Assembly (NCBI GenBank): GCA_028829895.1
Contig: CM054179.1
Location: 31,961,117 to 32,025,116, forward strand
Reading direction: 5' to 3'
Length of the DNA stretch: 64,000 nt
From: Sinotaia quadrata
Taxonomy: Eukaryota > Mollusca > Gastropoda > Architaenioglossa > Viviparidae
The notes under the pieces were generated by a model, which was given only the letters and a program-made list of their open reading frames with translations, had not been told where the DNA came from and ran no database searches. Shown one piece after another: positions 52,501 to 57,200 of this stretch (position 1 is its first letter; each line of letters starts with the position of its first letter). Both the position numbers and the translations under genes were made by a program.

Positions 52501-54144
52501 CACAGACATTAGGTGTCCTATTACAATTCAACATCAATCATATTTTTACAATTTCAGTCATGAAATTAGGCAATGTCTGAATCATGCACATGCATTTTAC
52601 AATTATTACAACCAAATAGAAGTGTCCAAACCATGCATATGCGGTTTACAATTATCACAATTAAGTTCACTTCAGTGGAGATGAAATAGCATCCCACAAC
52701 ATCATTATGTATCTCAGTACATTTTCCAAATCAATACAAATTATGGAACACATGTTAGATCTGATTTCACGCTATTTCTCTGGCCACATTGCCAGAAGAA
52801 AATGGCAACAATTCATACAAATCACAATGGAAAAAATACAAGATTATACTACAATATTCTTAATAAAATACATTTAACAATAATTAATAATTCAATATGT
52901 TACCTTATCTAAATAATGGCAGACTAGTCCTTCACAGAATTAAATGCGGCCTTCTGCAAATTAGGCACAGTCTCGCATGAATGAATTTCTAATTCAGTTC
53001 TCCCATTATTTATACAAATTCACATGTCATTGACAGGAAACATATCTCCAACATAAGTCACTGAGCATCGGGCTGAGCAAACAGCCCCCCCCCCGCTTTC
53101 ACTCCATGACTGTTCATGCTTAGTTTATAATCCATTTATTTTGACAGTTATCCATTTAACATTCCAATAATCTGTTTAACATGATACAGCATTGCACCAT
53201 ACAGTTTCAGTCGTCAACATAAAAAATATACAATGCAAATATGAAAATGTCTTATCGAATAAAAATAATTAATGAATAAGAATGAAACTTTAGTTATTAG
53301 AATAGGTATAATTTACCCATGACTCTCTGACAGAAAGCTGTTTGCCTGTAGAACTGCAAGAGGCAGAGAAAAAGCTTTCCACAGCTAAAATGGGTGCCAA
53401 ATCTAAAAAGAGGTGTGTGTACAAGTGAATTTCAAAAGAAGAGAAATACAAGAAAAGAGTGAAAGCTTATTTTAATTAATTCCTTTAGGTCTGCTTGTAG
53501 CAGCAACAAGTTAGACCTGTGATTGCACAATTGAGGGAGTTGGAAAACCTGAGGCTGAGTTAAATTAGAATGTCAGAAATTTGAATGTTACAAGTTTAAA
53601 ATCACCACTCTTATAATGGTTTAAAGTAATAAGTATGAAATATTATTATTATTTAAATTATTATTATTAAAGTTTAATTGTTATTATGAGTTAATATATC
53701 TTTATCACTTATAATTTTAATAAAATCATGAGAAGGTGGGCCAACACACCACAAGGTGAAAACAAAATCATGAGGAAGAGAATCAGTAATCTGACTGCAG
53801 TTGTGTGGCAGGATAAAAAAACAAGTGGCTGTATTATATCATTATTATAATTTTAAAAATATATATTATAAAATATGTGTGCATTTGTATGCACATACCT
53901 GTGTAATCTTCTCATTTCTCTTTTAGCCACTAATTTAAATATTATTGTATGTATTTATGCAATAGTGCATAAGTTTATCATTGTTTAATTTCTTGTTAGT
54001 AAGTCTCTTTTTTTATTCTGGCAGATATACTTCTATGTGTCTAACCTGGTGTGTTCATTTGGTCTGGGATTTTTTCTCATCGCTTTTTTTGAGTGTCCAT
54101 TTACTGGCCTGGACCAGGTGCTAAAATCTCGACAAACAGGCTGA
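2395..54144 (+). CDS. NRF-6-like membrane acyltransferase (11 exons, 5' incomplete)
   Basis: Joined exons: 2395-3337, 4704-4898, 5239-5332, 12117-12236, 12634-12799, 27578-27657, 32574-32672, 40718-40841, 43757-43949, 46415-46557, 54025-54144. Every junction has GT donor and AG acceptor, and the 2277 nt form one open frame of 758 codons plus TGA. From residue 315 on, the protein follows the order of nose-resistant-to-fluoxetine (NRF-6) proteins, which are multipass acyltransferase-3 family members: VNGVRVLSIFWIVLG, NTSLASDSFFVL, SGCLVTYHFF, YYLVNDLQFYFISPL, FPRLGWFLL, KPYCRIGSFAVGMGLGY, PLSRITYGVYLIHP and a final helix before ECPFTGLDQVL. Residues 1-314 are a polar, Ser/Asn-rich segment, probably the loop between membrane helices 1 and 2. 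Family members in worms and flies act in lipid or drug uptake and yolk transport; the substrate here is unknown. The start codon, signal peptide and NRF domain are missing, presumably upstream. The histidine of the R-x10-H motif is serine (R356, S367). Exon calls from 4704 on are strong; the first is weaker. Confidence 0.88.
3338..4703. other. Intron with hairpin and ATAG microsatellite
   Basis: This intron contains an imperfect hairpin at 3716-3795 (13-bp perfect core arms 3725-3737 and 3778-3790) and a GATA-type microsatellite at about 4591-4618. The rest is featureless AT-rich sequence. Confidence 0.6.
4704..4898 (+). CDS. NRF-6-like gene, exon 2: start of acyltransferase domain
   Basis: Acceptor TTTCTACAG and donor ATGATGG|GTGAGC bound 195 bp encoding residues 315-379. 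It includes SFLRSVRKLL before a membrane helix starting VNGVRVLSIFWIVLG. The conserved arginine of the AT3 R-x10-H motif is R356; the position ten residues further, normally His, is S367 (codon AGC within CTGGGCAGCTCC). Exon phase is 1 in, 1 out. Confidence 0.92.
5239..5332 (+). CDS. NRF-6-like gene, exon 3
   Basis: These 94 bp after TTTTGCAG encode residues 380-410 and end at TTTTAAG|GTCAGA in phase 2. The peptide NTSLASDSFFVL is a family hallmark at the start of the second acyltransferase helix. An intron of about 6.8 kb follows, expanded by two solo LTRs. Confidence 0.92.
5333..5768. other. Intron segment with GT microsatellite
   Basis: The start of the long intron. It holds a short GAGAGA run near 5431-5443 and a (GT)n tract at about 5579-5600, and nothing else recognisable before the first LTR. 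Confidence 0.6.
7079..9009 (-). mobile_element. Degenerate ZNF862-like hAT element nested in the LTR
   Basis: The insert of 1931 bp has terminal inverted repeats AGCCCTGAAAATG (left) and CATTTTCAGGCCT (right) and is flanked by GTGTTAC at 7072-7078 and 9010-9016. The uninterrupted version of this site can be read in the sister LTR near 11150-11180. Both subterminal regions carry short repeats: TAGCCAAACTAAAATT units on the left and GGCGACTAAA/TTTAGTCGCC units on the right. The interior keeps a transposase fragment. A 7-8 bp duplication fits the hAT superfamily. Confidence 0.7.
8345..8831 (-). pseudogene. hAT transposase N-terminal zinc-finger remnant
   Basis: The minus strand reads from about 8831 through KKMTCAICKKYPA, an in-frame TAG, then VGKCDFITGTDNFKKETL and, further on, YMPAKEELPFTKF. 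This is the TTF/BED-like zinc finger (CxxC) and following block of ZNF862/KIAA-type hAT transposases. The frame upstream of the stop also shifts, and the catalytic DDE and dimerisation regions are absent. It cannot encode an active transposase. Confidence 0.65.
9371..9892. other. Intron remainder between two solo LTRs
   Basis: About 520 bp of unique-looking sequence with no open frame or element ends. No polypurine tract follows the left LTR, so I do not read this as the shrunken interior of one element flanked by its LTRs. Confidence 0.4.
9893..11532 (-). repeat. Second diverged Gmr1-type solo LTR, one end truncated
   Basis: The sequence is collinear with the LTR at 5769 from the CAGACTGGCTGCTCAA block to its end at CACGACA (11532). 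It retains the region around the CACGTG box (11343-11348). The TGTTAC start is missing, so this end is truncated or decayed. It carries the uninterrupted form of the site where the hAT element entered the other copy. Orientation is antisense to the host gene. Confidence 0.7.
11533..12116. other. Intron remainder before exon 4
   Basis: AT-rich non-coding sequence with nothing recognisable, ending in the acceptor TATCTATTTTCAG at 12116. Confidence 0.6.
12117..12236 (+). CDS. NRF-6-like gene, exon 4
   Basis: These 120 bp encode residues 411-450, beginning with the Ser-Gly of the family motif SGCLVTYHFFL, then a charged KKKEQE turn and LFHFYSHRLMR. They end at TTATGAG|GTCAGT in phase 2. Confidence 0.92.
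12237..12633. other. Short intron
   Basis: 397 bp of AT-rich intron with no feature other than the splice sites. Confidence 0.8.
12634..12799 (+). CDS. NRF-6-like gene, exon 5
   Basis: These 166 bp after ATTTTTCAG encode residues 451-506: a membrane helix (LPCYLVVIMVYTVLIPYFG), then an extracellular-type stretch with a Cys and QWWTNVIFISNLYG, a family-conserved block. The donor is ACCATG|GTAAGA. The exon ends in phase 0. Confidence 0.93.
12800..15401. other. Intron segment left of the LTR retrotransposon
   Basis: 2.6 kb of AT-rich sequence without convincing coding potential, repeat arrays or element ends. Short open frames here, such as one on the minus strand at 14349-14576, look random. 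Confidence 0.5.
15402..15406. repeat. Target-site duplication ATAAG (left)
   Basis: The five bases directly before the LTR TG match the five directly after the other LTR's CA (23721-23725). A 5-bp duplication is usual for Ty3/gypsy integrases and proves the element's exact boundaries. Confidence 0.95.
15407..16953 (-). repeat. 3' LTR of the Gmr1-like element (left on + strand)
   Basis: 1547 bp, starting TGTTACG and ending GTGACA as written on the plus strand. It matches the right LTR over its whole length, with T at 16780 where the right copy has A at 23547. As the element is on the minus strand, this is its downstream LTR. Confidence 0.97.
16954..16966 (-). other. Polypurine tract
   Basis: On the minus strand AAAAGCAAGGGGG directly abuts the 3' LTR. 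This is where plus-strand DNA synthesis is primed in LTR retrotransposons. Confidence 0.85.
16967..17177. other. Element 3' untranslated spacer
   Basis: About 210 bp between the pol stop codon and the polypurine tract. A small minus-strand frame overlaps it (16846-17055) but runs into the LTR and shows no known domain. I see no envelope gene. Confidence 0.7.
17178..21554 (-). CDS. Gag-protease-integrase-RT-RNase H polyprotein (Gmr1-like)
   Basis: A single 1458-residue frame starts at the ATG at 21554, the first in the leader frame. In order: a charged coiled-coil with repeated TEAKRIAAD/AEAKRLEAE units (about 34-122); a gag core (about 145-330); a basic linker; a CCHC zinc knuckle (C372, C375, H380, C385); an aspartic protease (LLDTG, D423); an integrase zinc motif (H610, H617, C647, C650); the integrase catalytic D680, D740, E776 (D-x59-D-x35-E); a GPY/F-like module (KWKGPFVVTAKLGGLNYKV, about 915); reverse transcriptase with FMDD (D1195, D1196); and RNase H (TDAS, D1344, to ADYMSRA at the end). 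RT lies after integrase, opposite to most Ty3/gypsy. No stop or frameshift separates gag and pol, so the gag:pol ratio must be set otherwise. All catalytic residues I can place are present. The protein should make particles, copy the RNA and integrate it. It uses GC-richer codons than its surroundings, as expected of a recent arrival. Confidence 0.96.
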   Translation of the reverse strand: MDRKQVIEDLKEAGIMIGYQGDELTSYIKTELEKAEKADKERQEIEREERIANRELKKLEAEKLAETEAKRIAADAEAKRLEAERLADIETKRIAADTEAKRIAADAEIKRLEWEVKKLEVTNPNRDRRSSGDSRSSDGNNHSRIENIIPKINMVPFDENKDQIDAYLKTFEKLARATNIPAEHWAINLSGLLQGSAKNEFNKLSDSESDNYDTVKAALLKRYKLTADTYRRKFKQATKASSETHAQYIRRVADLFQRWIDLAETPQTYAGLRDEMVKDHILGSYKSDLLIHLAIREKSTLEEIGNAADRFDDAHSQFSNAHANNKSRPNEPQTRKDKKNDGKAPNERDDKTSKPDTKNKSDKQKDKKNLACYTCGDSGHFSRTCPEKKTAKVYAVESHTPKTEKSNRTPVQANGHDTIALLDTGCELDAIVNASLVNRTDYTGETISVTFANGEQDILPVAEVSIVSDFVEGTVKAAVMENSPHDVILGCKYVLPCKKQTSIEPPLVNAVTRAASSKDKSVTAPMSAAPAVDKATVSEIKILQAEDETLDKLRRQAVLVSDVNTDDSNKKACIILKKGLLYRYSKVGDEFRKQLVVPQTKRNDVLRLGHESLFGAHMGVQKTTSRITSEFYWPDITADIRRFVLSCDTCQRTQSKNSIRPAPLGEPELISEPYKRVALDLIGPIIPTSTRGNRYVLTTIDYATRFADAVPLKNIDTETVAEALFGLWSRVGIPTEILTDQGSQFIGNVMKEVNRLLSIKHLTCTPYHPQANGLIEKYNGTLKTALKKLATDKPKDWDRYIPALLFAYREVPQSSTGFSPFELLYGRTVRGPMMILKALWTDEKTDDEVKTTYTYVTDLRNRLETIGKIARENLTIAQSRQAEYYNKHTKPREFEVNDKVLLLLPEAHNKLQMKWKGPFVVTAKLGGLNYKVQTGKREKIFHVNLLKKYISREDQTTQADFVVATIVTEDEGDTDCVTGTLPNCPLQTDETVKDVRVNEALTERQKKEVNELLNEFSSTLTDKPGLTDLIEFSLKLTDNKPIRLKPYPLPHAKIDDVRREIKTMLDLGVIEKTDSAYGSPIVLIKKRDNSFRFCVDYRKLNQVTEFCAEPLPDPDLIFTKLANAHYYTKIDLSRGFWQIKVKDTDRHILAFTTPVGNYTWKVMPFGVSNAPSIFSKMMRSLLEPLYGRGVENFMDDLILGTQTWEEHLTLLRDVLARLKQANLTARPTKCEIAQFSLDFLGHKLSHGTMSPSEAKIAQLKDTSQPLTKTQVRSFLGLANYYRKFVPDFSAIACPLTDLTRKNMPTKVVWTDACQNAFDTLKSRLTSDLVVKLPDLTKPFLLRTDASNTGLGAVLLQEHNDTKHPVAYASRKLTTTEQKYSTSEKECLAIVWAIKKFENYLYGKTFVIECDHQPLAFLGQAQFTNSRLMRWSLFLTQYDANIHYIKGSLNVGADYMSRA
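21555..22153 (-). other. 5' untranslated leader of the element
   Basis: About 600 bp between the primer site and the ORF start. It has no long frame of its own; packaging and dimerisation signals would be expected here, but none can be named by eye. Confidence 0.7.
22154..22171 (-). other. Primer binding site, tRNA-Pro type
   Basis: On the minus strand, two bases after the 5' LTR, stands TGGGGGCTCGTCCGGGAT. These 18 bases are the classic complement of the 3' end of tRNA-Pro, used as primer by several gammaretroviruses. It starts with TGG, pairing with the CCA end. Confidence 0.9.
22174..23720 (-). repeat. 5' LTR of the Gmr1-like element (right on + strand)
   Basis: 1547 bp, the partner of 15407-16953. 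As the upstream LTR it carries the promoter that drives the minus-strand ORF. One substitution was seen between the pair (A at 23547 against T at 16780). Confidence 0.97.
23498..23529 (-). promoter_or_regulatory. LTR promoter: E-box upstream of TATA
   Basis: Reading the minus strand from the LTR start, a palindromic CACGTG at 23524-23529 lies about 190 bases in. About 18 bases further downstream is CTATATATG (23506-23498), a good TATA box. The CACGTG block with its TCACGTGA surround is kept in the two old solo LTRs (9185-9190, 11343-11348). This suggests a conserved binding site for bHLH or bZIP factors; the role is inferred. Confidence 0.55.
23721..23725. repeat. Target-site duplication ATAAG (right)
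   Basis: Matches 15402-15406 exactly. Confidence 0.95.
23866..24345. repeat. Minisatellite, about six units of 80-88 bp
   Basis: Units read ACATTTACAAAAGACTGTG, then a GCAGTAAGCTTTTAATTAAT block, TTTTTATGACTTTTTA and AAATAAAGTAATTTAC. The central four are nearly identical; the first and last are degenerate, and one unit lacks about eight bases. It begins about 140 bp from the LTR insertion. Confidence 0.85.
24346..27577. other. Intron segment right of the retrotransposon
   Basis: 3.2 kb with no supported gene. The block at about 25930-27476 is less AT-rich, could start TGTGACA and ends CTCTGACA like an LTR, but no matching duplication was found and it is left unassigned. Acceptor TCTCTTGCAG precedes exon 6. 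Confidence 0.45.
27578..27657 (+). CDS. NRF-6-like gene, exon 6
   Basis: A short 80-bp exon encoding residues 507-532: CMPWTYYLVNDLQFYFISPL and the start of a helix. Leu-Val-Asn-Asp-Leu-Gln-Phe at this point is one of the strongest family signatures. The donor is TTATA|GTAAGT, phase 2. Confidence 0.92.
27658..32573. other. Intron with degenerate repeats
   Basis: The intron has degenerate copies of a TGGAACATTCCA/ATGTTCTTGAAA motif at about 27790-28100, a 28-bp tandem duplication at about 28620-28676, and the minisatellite at 30408-30700. Minus-strand 30855-31199 has a 114-codon open frame without known similarity. No supported gene. Confidence 0.5.
30408..30700. repeat. Minisatellite of four units, alternating two lengths
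   Basis: Units of about 67-74 bp read AGCTGTAGAAGGCAGGACAT, TTAAATAGCCAGTCATA and CTGAATACTATTATCAGATT. Units 1 and 3 have CATAATAACCTG where 2 and 4 have CATAGCCTG. The array therefore grew as a dimer of about 141 bp. Confidence 0.85.
32574..32672 (+). CDS. NRF-6-like gene, exon 7
   Basis: These 99 bp after TTATAACAG encode residues 533-565. Joined with the two bases left from exon 6 they read YFPRLGWFLLVVLGSTQIIS, a membrane helix typical of the family, and then a short loop. The donor is CTCAT|GTATGT, phase 2. Another frame is open over the same bases but lacks family similarity. Confidence 0.9.
32673..36049. other. Intron segment with an 18-bp perfect inverted repeat
   Basis: AT-rich intron. 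The one clear structure is a perfect inverted repeat at 35190-35207 and 35237-35254 with a 29-base loop. A slightly GC-richer block at about 34080-34760 is unassigned. Confidence 0.5.
36050..38460 (-). pseudogene. Degenerate non-LTR retrotransposon RT (R4/Dong-like)
   Basis: The minus strand contains NLAMAWIDYRKAYDLVPHLW near 37700, a reverse transcriptase palm block. Closer to 37300 it has a stretch (NMKCGLEKL ... WGYYNIQKICRVK) matching the thumb region of LINE proteins that carry a C-terminal restriction-like endonuclease. Stops and frameshifts break it throughout, and no YxDD box survives in frame. The limits are approximate. The clade is recalled from motif style, not computed. Confidence 0.55.
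38720..40430 (-). pseudogene. hAT transposase pseudogene
   Basis: Reading the minus strand from about 40430: KTFEMKKGASIKTFAQS, FSLIDESNDK (first catalytic Asp), NCIGFDSDNCNI (second Asp), CHLANLCAQHGFMQLAVPL, YDLLLDIYYHS, and finally a C-terminal dimerisation tail (SFSMMKKYTDSRKSL, LQCKVN) near 38800. The order is that of hAT transposases. Many stops and frame changes make it inactive. Its C-terminal part is shared with the fragment at 690-1085. Confidence 0.75.
40497..40580. repeat. (TG)n microsatellite, about 84 bp
   Basis: An almost pure TG tract with a few TTTG interruptions at its start. It ends about 137 bp before exon 8, within the intron. Confidence 0.95.
40718..40841 (+). CDS. NRF-6-like gene, exon 8
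   Basis: These 124 bp after TAACTTTCAG encode residues 566-607. Tyr-Ser-Lys-Pro-Tyr-Cys-Arg-Ile-Gly and the helix FAVGMGLGYVLY are family signatures. The donor CAAAAG|GTTTTC is weak, but the next exon joins in phase 0 with a family-consistent sequence. Confidence 0.9.
40842..43756. other. Intron with a 52-bp tandem duplication
   Basis: A segment of about 52 bp (GGTTCAAAATAACTATTG onward) is repeated in tandem at about 43288-43391. A block at about 41840-42540 has composition unlike its flanks and begins TGTCAGAG, but no paired end or duplication could be shown. No gene seen. Confidence 0.5.
43757..43949 (+). CDS. NRF-6-like gene, exon 9
   Basis: These 193 bp after AATTGCAG encode residues 608-671. 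They include a helix (GWLASLGIVGTLVYIT), a loop, then FYEAFSRMAWSLALSWIIF and CSIGQGG, the conserved Trp-x-x-x-Leu-x-Trp helix and Gly pair of the family. The donor is AAGGCG|GTATGA, phase 1. Confidence 0.93.
44645..44925. mobile_element. Fold-back (MITE-like) element
   Basis: GC-rich arms face each other. GCGGGCGACAAG at 44675-44686 is the exact complement of CTTGTCGCCCGC at 44885-44896, and the pairing continues imperfectly through GGCAAAC, CAACTAGC and similar blocks. The centre (about 44740-44820) is AT-rich and holds no gene. It stands out sharply from the intron. Ends and target duplication could not be fixed. Confidence 0.55.
45330..45610. repeat. Degenerate minisatellite (ACTAACCAAAG units)
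   Basis: About five units of 45-65 bp built from ACTAACCAAAGCCTGTATC, TGTCATAAACTTACTTTA and TTGTTTCTC. The second unit is nearly identical to the first; later ones diverge. Confidence 0.8.
46415..46557 (+). CDS. NRF-6-like gene, exon 10
   Basis: These 143 bp after TTTTTTAG encode residues 672-719: LSWNGFLPLSRITYGVYLIH and a helix. Pro-Leu-Ser-Arg-x-Thr-Tyr-x-x-Tyr-Leu-x-His-Pro is the clearest signature of the NRF-type acyltransferases. The donor is AGTTTG|GTAAGT, phase 0. Confidence 0.94.
46558..47224. other. Intron segment
   Basis: AT-rich sequence without a supported feature; some of 47010-47224 may belong to the LTR fragment that follows. Confidence 0.4.
47225..47925 (-). repeat. LTR fragment, same family as 51787-53332
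   Basis: Blocks such as CAGTGGAGATGAAAT, GATATGTT(TT)ACCTT and CTTTAGT-ATTTA occur in the same order as in the LTR at 51787. Only the right part of the LTR is recognisable. Orientation is as in the other Gmr1-type LTRs, antisense to the host gene. Confidence 0.55.
48862..49365 (-). pseudogene. Unidentified broken coding-like segment
   Basis: The minus strand from 49363 reads MFYEADEQYALMLSRLLATG, then after two stops or a frame change KKIYEAIREFAEKYLPL and SGDGIPLLSSYSHN, one more stop, then an open frame of 75 codons ending at 48862. The composition is protein-like and one frame predominates, so this looks like a decayed gene copy (processed or element-borne). I do not recognise the family. 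Confidence 0.4.
49840..50330 (-). pseudogene. Tigger/Jerky-like transposase N-terminal fragment
   Basis: The minus strand encodes, with stops, EIKTWHNDLDKALFI, FTQERPTNF, the spaced block MGKELQRTSQ/GWLWHFKH-like and SGEICSADIFATNDYADKLH. This is the CENP-B/HTH DNA-binding region of pogo-family (Tigger, Jerky) transposases. The preceding part near 50220-50290 resembles the first helix-turn-helix (MDMLKTSLTQANISCELGV). The DDE catalytic domain was not found. The plus-strand open frame over the same bases is a shadow. Confidence 0.6.
50331..51786. other. Intron segment with homopolymer tract
   Basis: AT-rich sequence. A run of C near 51017-51032, close to a long T run, is the only notable feature; such runs are prone to sequencing error. 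Confidence 0.5.
51787..53332 (-). repeat. Diverged Gmr1-type solo LTR
   Basis: The LTR starts TGTTACATACCAGC with TTTATTTATAGACCCTGCCTTAAC-type blocks as in the intact element's LTR, and ends at CTCTGACA. The 1546-bp span is almost the length of the intact LTR (1547). The flanks GAGGA and GAAAG are not a convincing duplication. No coding interior remains. Orientation is antisense to the host gene. Confidence 0.65.
53333..54024. other. Intron remainder before last exon
   Basis: AT-rich, including ATTATTATT runs near 53640-53670. It ends in the acceptor TTTATTCTGGCAG. Confidence 0.6.
54025..54144 (+). CDS. NRF-6-like gene, last coding exon
   Basis: These 120 bp encode residues 720-758 and the TGA stop at 54142-54144. 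The helix YFYVSNLVCSFGLGFFLIAF is followed by ECPFTGLDQVLKSRQTG, the usual C-terminal end of the family (Glu-x-Pro-x-x-x-Leu-Asp/Glu). The short cytoplasmic tail is normal. Confidence 0.93.
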   Translation: MYFYVSNLVCSFGLGFFLIAFFECPFTGLDQVLKSRQTG

Positions 54145-54293
54145 ATTAAAACAAAACAATGAAATTAATTTCTAAATGAAAATCTCACATCAGAAAAAAT
54201 TAAAATTCTAAGAGATTCTCTGTTTGAAAGAAAAATATTTAAGATTAACTTTTTGATTAAGAAGAATGAAGACAGACCTACTCAAAGAATAAA
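54145..54293 (+). other. Probable 3' UTR with AATAAA
   Basis: The first AATAAA after the stop is at 54288-54293. Further copies occur downstream (for example near 55450), so the real cleavage site is not fixed. Confidence 0.4.
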
Positions 54294-57200
54294 AAACTGA
54301 ACACCACAGTCTGTGGTGTCATTGGTGAAGAAAGCATAAAATTAGCTGATTTTTGGTATCATCCACATATCTGCCATCTTTGGAAAATCTCAATGCAAGA
54401 GACTCTTTTCCAGTGAAATCTTCTTTCTTTTGTTTATGTGTTCATTTATTTCTGTCAAATACATTAATTGCTAATGAAAATGTGCTTCCTAAACTCTCAA
54501 TAAGAATACTGAATCTTTCATGAGTATATCTTTTGAATACTGTGACCATTTACACAAGAATGAAACAACTTGTTTTTCTCAGTGGTAAACTTAAACAGAA
54601 GCTGAATACTTCCAAAACAATGTGTTTTAAAGGTGGCATAACTCTTGTATCTAAATTGTGTCAAGTGTTAGCCATGTAAAGATATATCAGCCAACTTTCA
54701 ACCACTTTTTCTACTGTGCAAGACTTTTCTCCCAAGGATGCATCCAAGGTTGGTGTTTTTTTTTGTTCATGAAACTGTGCCATGTAAACTTGGTTTATGT
54801 TTTTTTGTTAGAATTTATTTGTCAACTTCAGGACTTCTTTCAGATTAACATTTCAATTTTTTAATCCTTAAATATTTCATTCTTTCTAAACTTATTATCC
54901 CAAGCCTAAAATGTTCAGCTGCATTATTAGCTTCATCCTATCTTATATATATATATATATTATCTTCTCTAATCATCTCATTTTCTCTAAGCTTTGTTTC
55001 ATGTCTAATCTATTCTGCTGCATCTTCTTTAAACTTTAGTTTGGAAATAACCTAGTTCTCTTTTTTTTTCATGGAAGCAATAAAATATTTACCTGCACAT
55101 CCAAGGCAAGCACCAATCTCTGTGAGTTGGTTCTGTTAAAATGTCATTGCAATTCTAGTTATACTACTAATACTTGCACAAAGCTGTAACCATGAAATTT
55201 GGCAAACAGAAAGTGCTCTTGACTTACACACTACAAACACACTCTTATCACAATATAAGGCTGTCAATACCGAATCTAATAAATAATAATATTCAATACA
55301 CATATGGTTTAAAACTAACAATTCATACAATGTTATGCATATCTAGTTTATTCTACAGTTAAGGCATATTTTATTATTGTTTGCCTTGTATAATTTTTAA
55401 TACTCTACATGTAATGTGTATAATATTTATATTTCCTGTGTATAATTTTAATAAATTACATATAAAACTACAATTGTGTTTGATGAACACACCATAATTA
55501 CTAATATATTATACATTAAAATATTATTAAACACATGCTCATTGGGTAAGATGCACATCTTTGCAAGCACCATATCTCACATCCTATCTTATTCAGACAA
55601 CTCTGTATCTTATTATGTTGTGTGTGTATGTGTGTTTTAGGAGTTTGAAGGGGTTTTTTTTGATAAATTGAAATAAAGGGATGCATGCAGAGCTTGAATT
55701 CTGTCTTCTGTGGAGTAATTAGTTACTGACATCTTTATTTATTAATTTTTATTTATAATGTGTATTTCTTGTAATTCAGAATGGGCTGAAACATAGCAGT
55801 CTAAAGGTTCCTGACAGATAAGCTTCATACAGAGCTTGAATGCTACCCCATTGGTCCTCTCTTTATAGTTTCTTCTGAGAGTTCCAGAAGGTTCACGTCT
55901 TGTGACTTTAATTTGCTGATGCATGTGATGTATTTGCATGTGTTTCACTACTCAGGCAAATTCTAATGAGCAATGGCTAACATTTTTTATTTGGCTTGTC
56001 AACAAGTATACATACATGCACATGCATTTGTGAAATATAACTGCATTCATTCAACATATAAAATCCTCCTTAAATGTATATATATTTATCCTTGACATGA
56101 TACACATATACTATGTCTACATACGTCTGTCTTAAACTAAATACAATTTGGTGAACAAAATAAACGTTTAATACTTATATATGTCTTAGTGCATGTGTAA
56201 TTACTCCCCTTAGTCCATGCTTGGCTTGCATGATCCATAAAATAAAAAAATTAATTTTGGCTCTATGCTTTTCTTGTGACACCATGGATGTTTGGGTTTT
56301 TTTATTTATGCATGCTAATATGTTTGTATGCGAGACTGCATATGGAATGGAACATCTGAACAAATACAGGATGAAACCAAAAATGACCACACTGCACTCA
56401 CTCCTTCAAAACCAAGAGCAGACGAGATACTAATTTTGGAAGAGTATGATTTTCACTACGGATTCTCTTTTGTGTGATAATAATCATTTGCACTGTGCAT
56501 CATTCATTCATAAACATGCTCAGTGAGGTGGGATAATGTCCTTAAATGATAAACGATGATGAAAATATACGTCAAAAAAAAAAAAGAAAGAAAAAGCATT
56601 AGAGTGGTCAGATATCCCCAAAACATTAGGCAAATTCTTCCCATAGTGAAGTAATGACTGCATGACTTTTATTTTACTGTCGTGTGGGTTGGATGGCAAT
56701 GTTAACTGTAAATAGCTTGGTGGGCCAGACAAAAAAATTTTGCAGGCCAGATTTGGTCCAGGGGCAGGAGTTTGTCCTTCCCTATGCTTGATGGATTTCT
56801 GGCACCACACAGCACCCTTAATACAGGGGCTCAATAACTTGGAAGATATATATATATAATAAATTAACTCATTTGTTCTCAACATTAAAATAAATATGTA
56901 CTAAACACAAAACATTAATAATAATTTTACCTGTATTTATTGTCAATATAGTAGAACAGTGCTTTAATAGTTTAATACATCATTTGTATTTCCAATCTTT
57001 GATAACGTTTTCAGTGTGTAAATATTTACATTTTAAAGACTAACAAAGGAAACCTTCTCTGTTCACTTTTCTAAAAGTTAATATTCATTTCATATATACT
57101 ACAAAGCAAAGATTACTTTACAAATGTTCCATTGTTACTTATATAACAAAATATGTTGTACACAATACTTATGGTTTTTTTATTGCTATGTTTTATAAAG

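Noticed and set aside
51787..53332. Target duplication GAGGA/GAAAG around the solo LTR
   Set aside because: The two differ at more positions than decay alone would make convincing.
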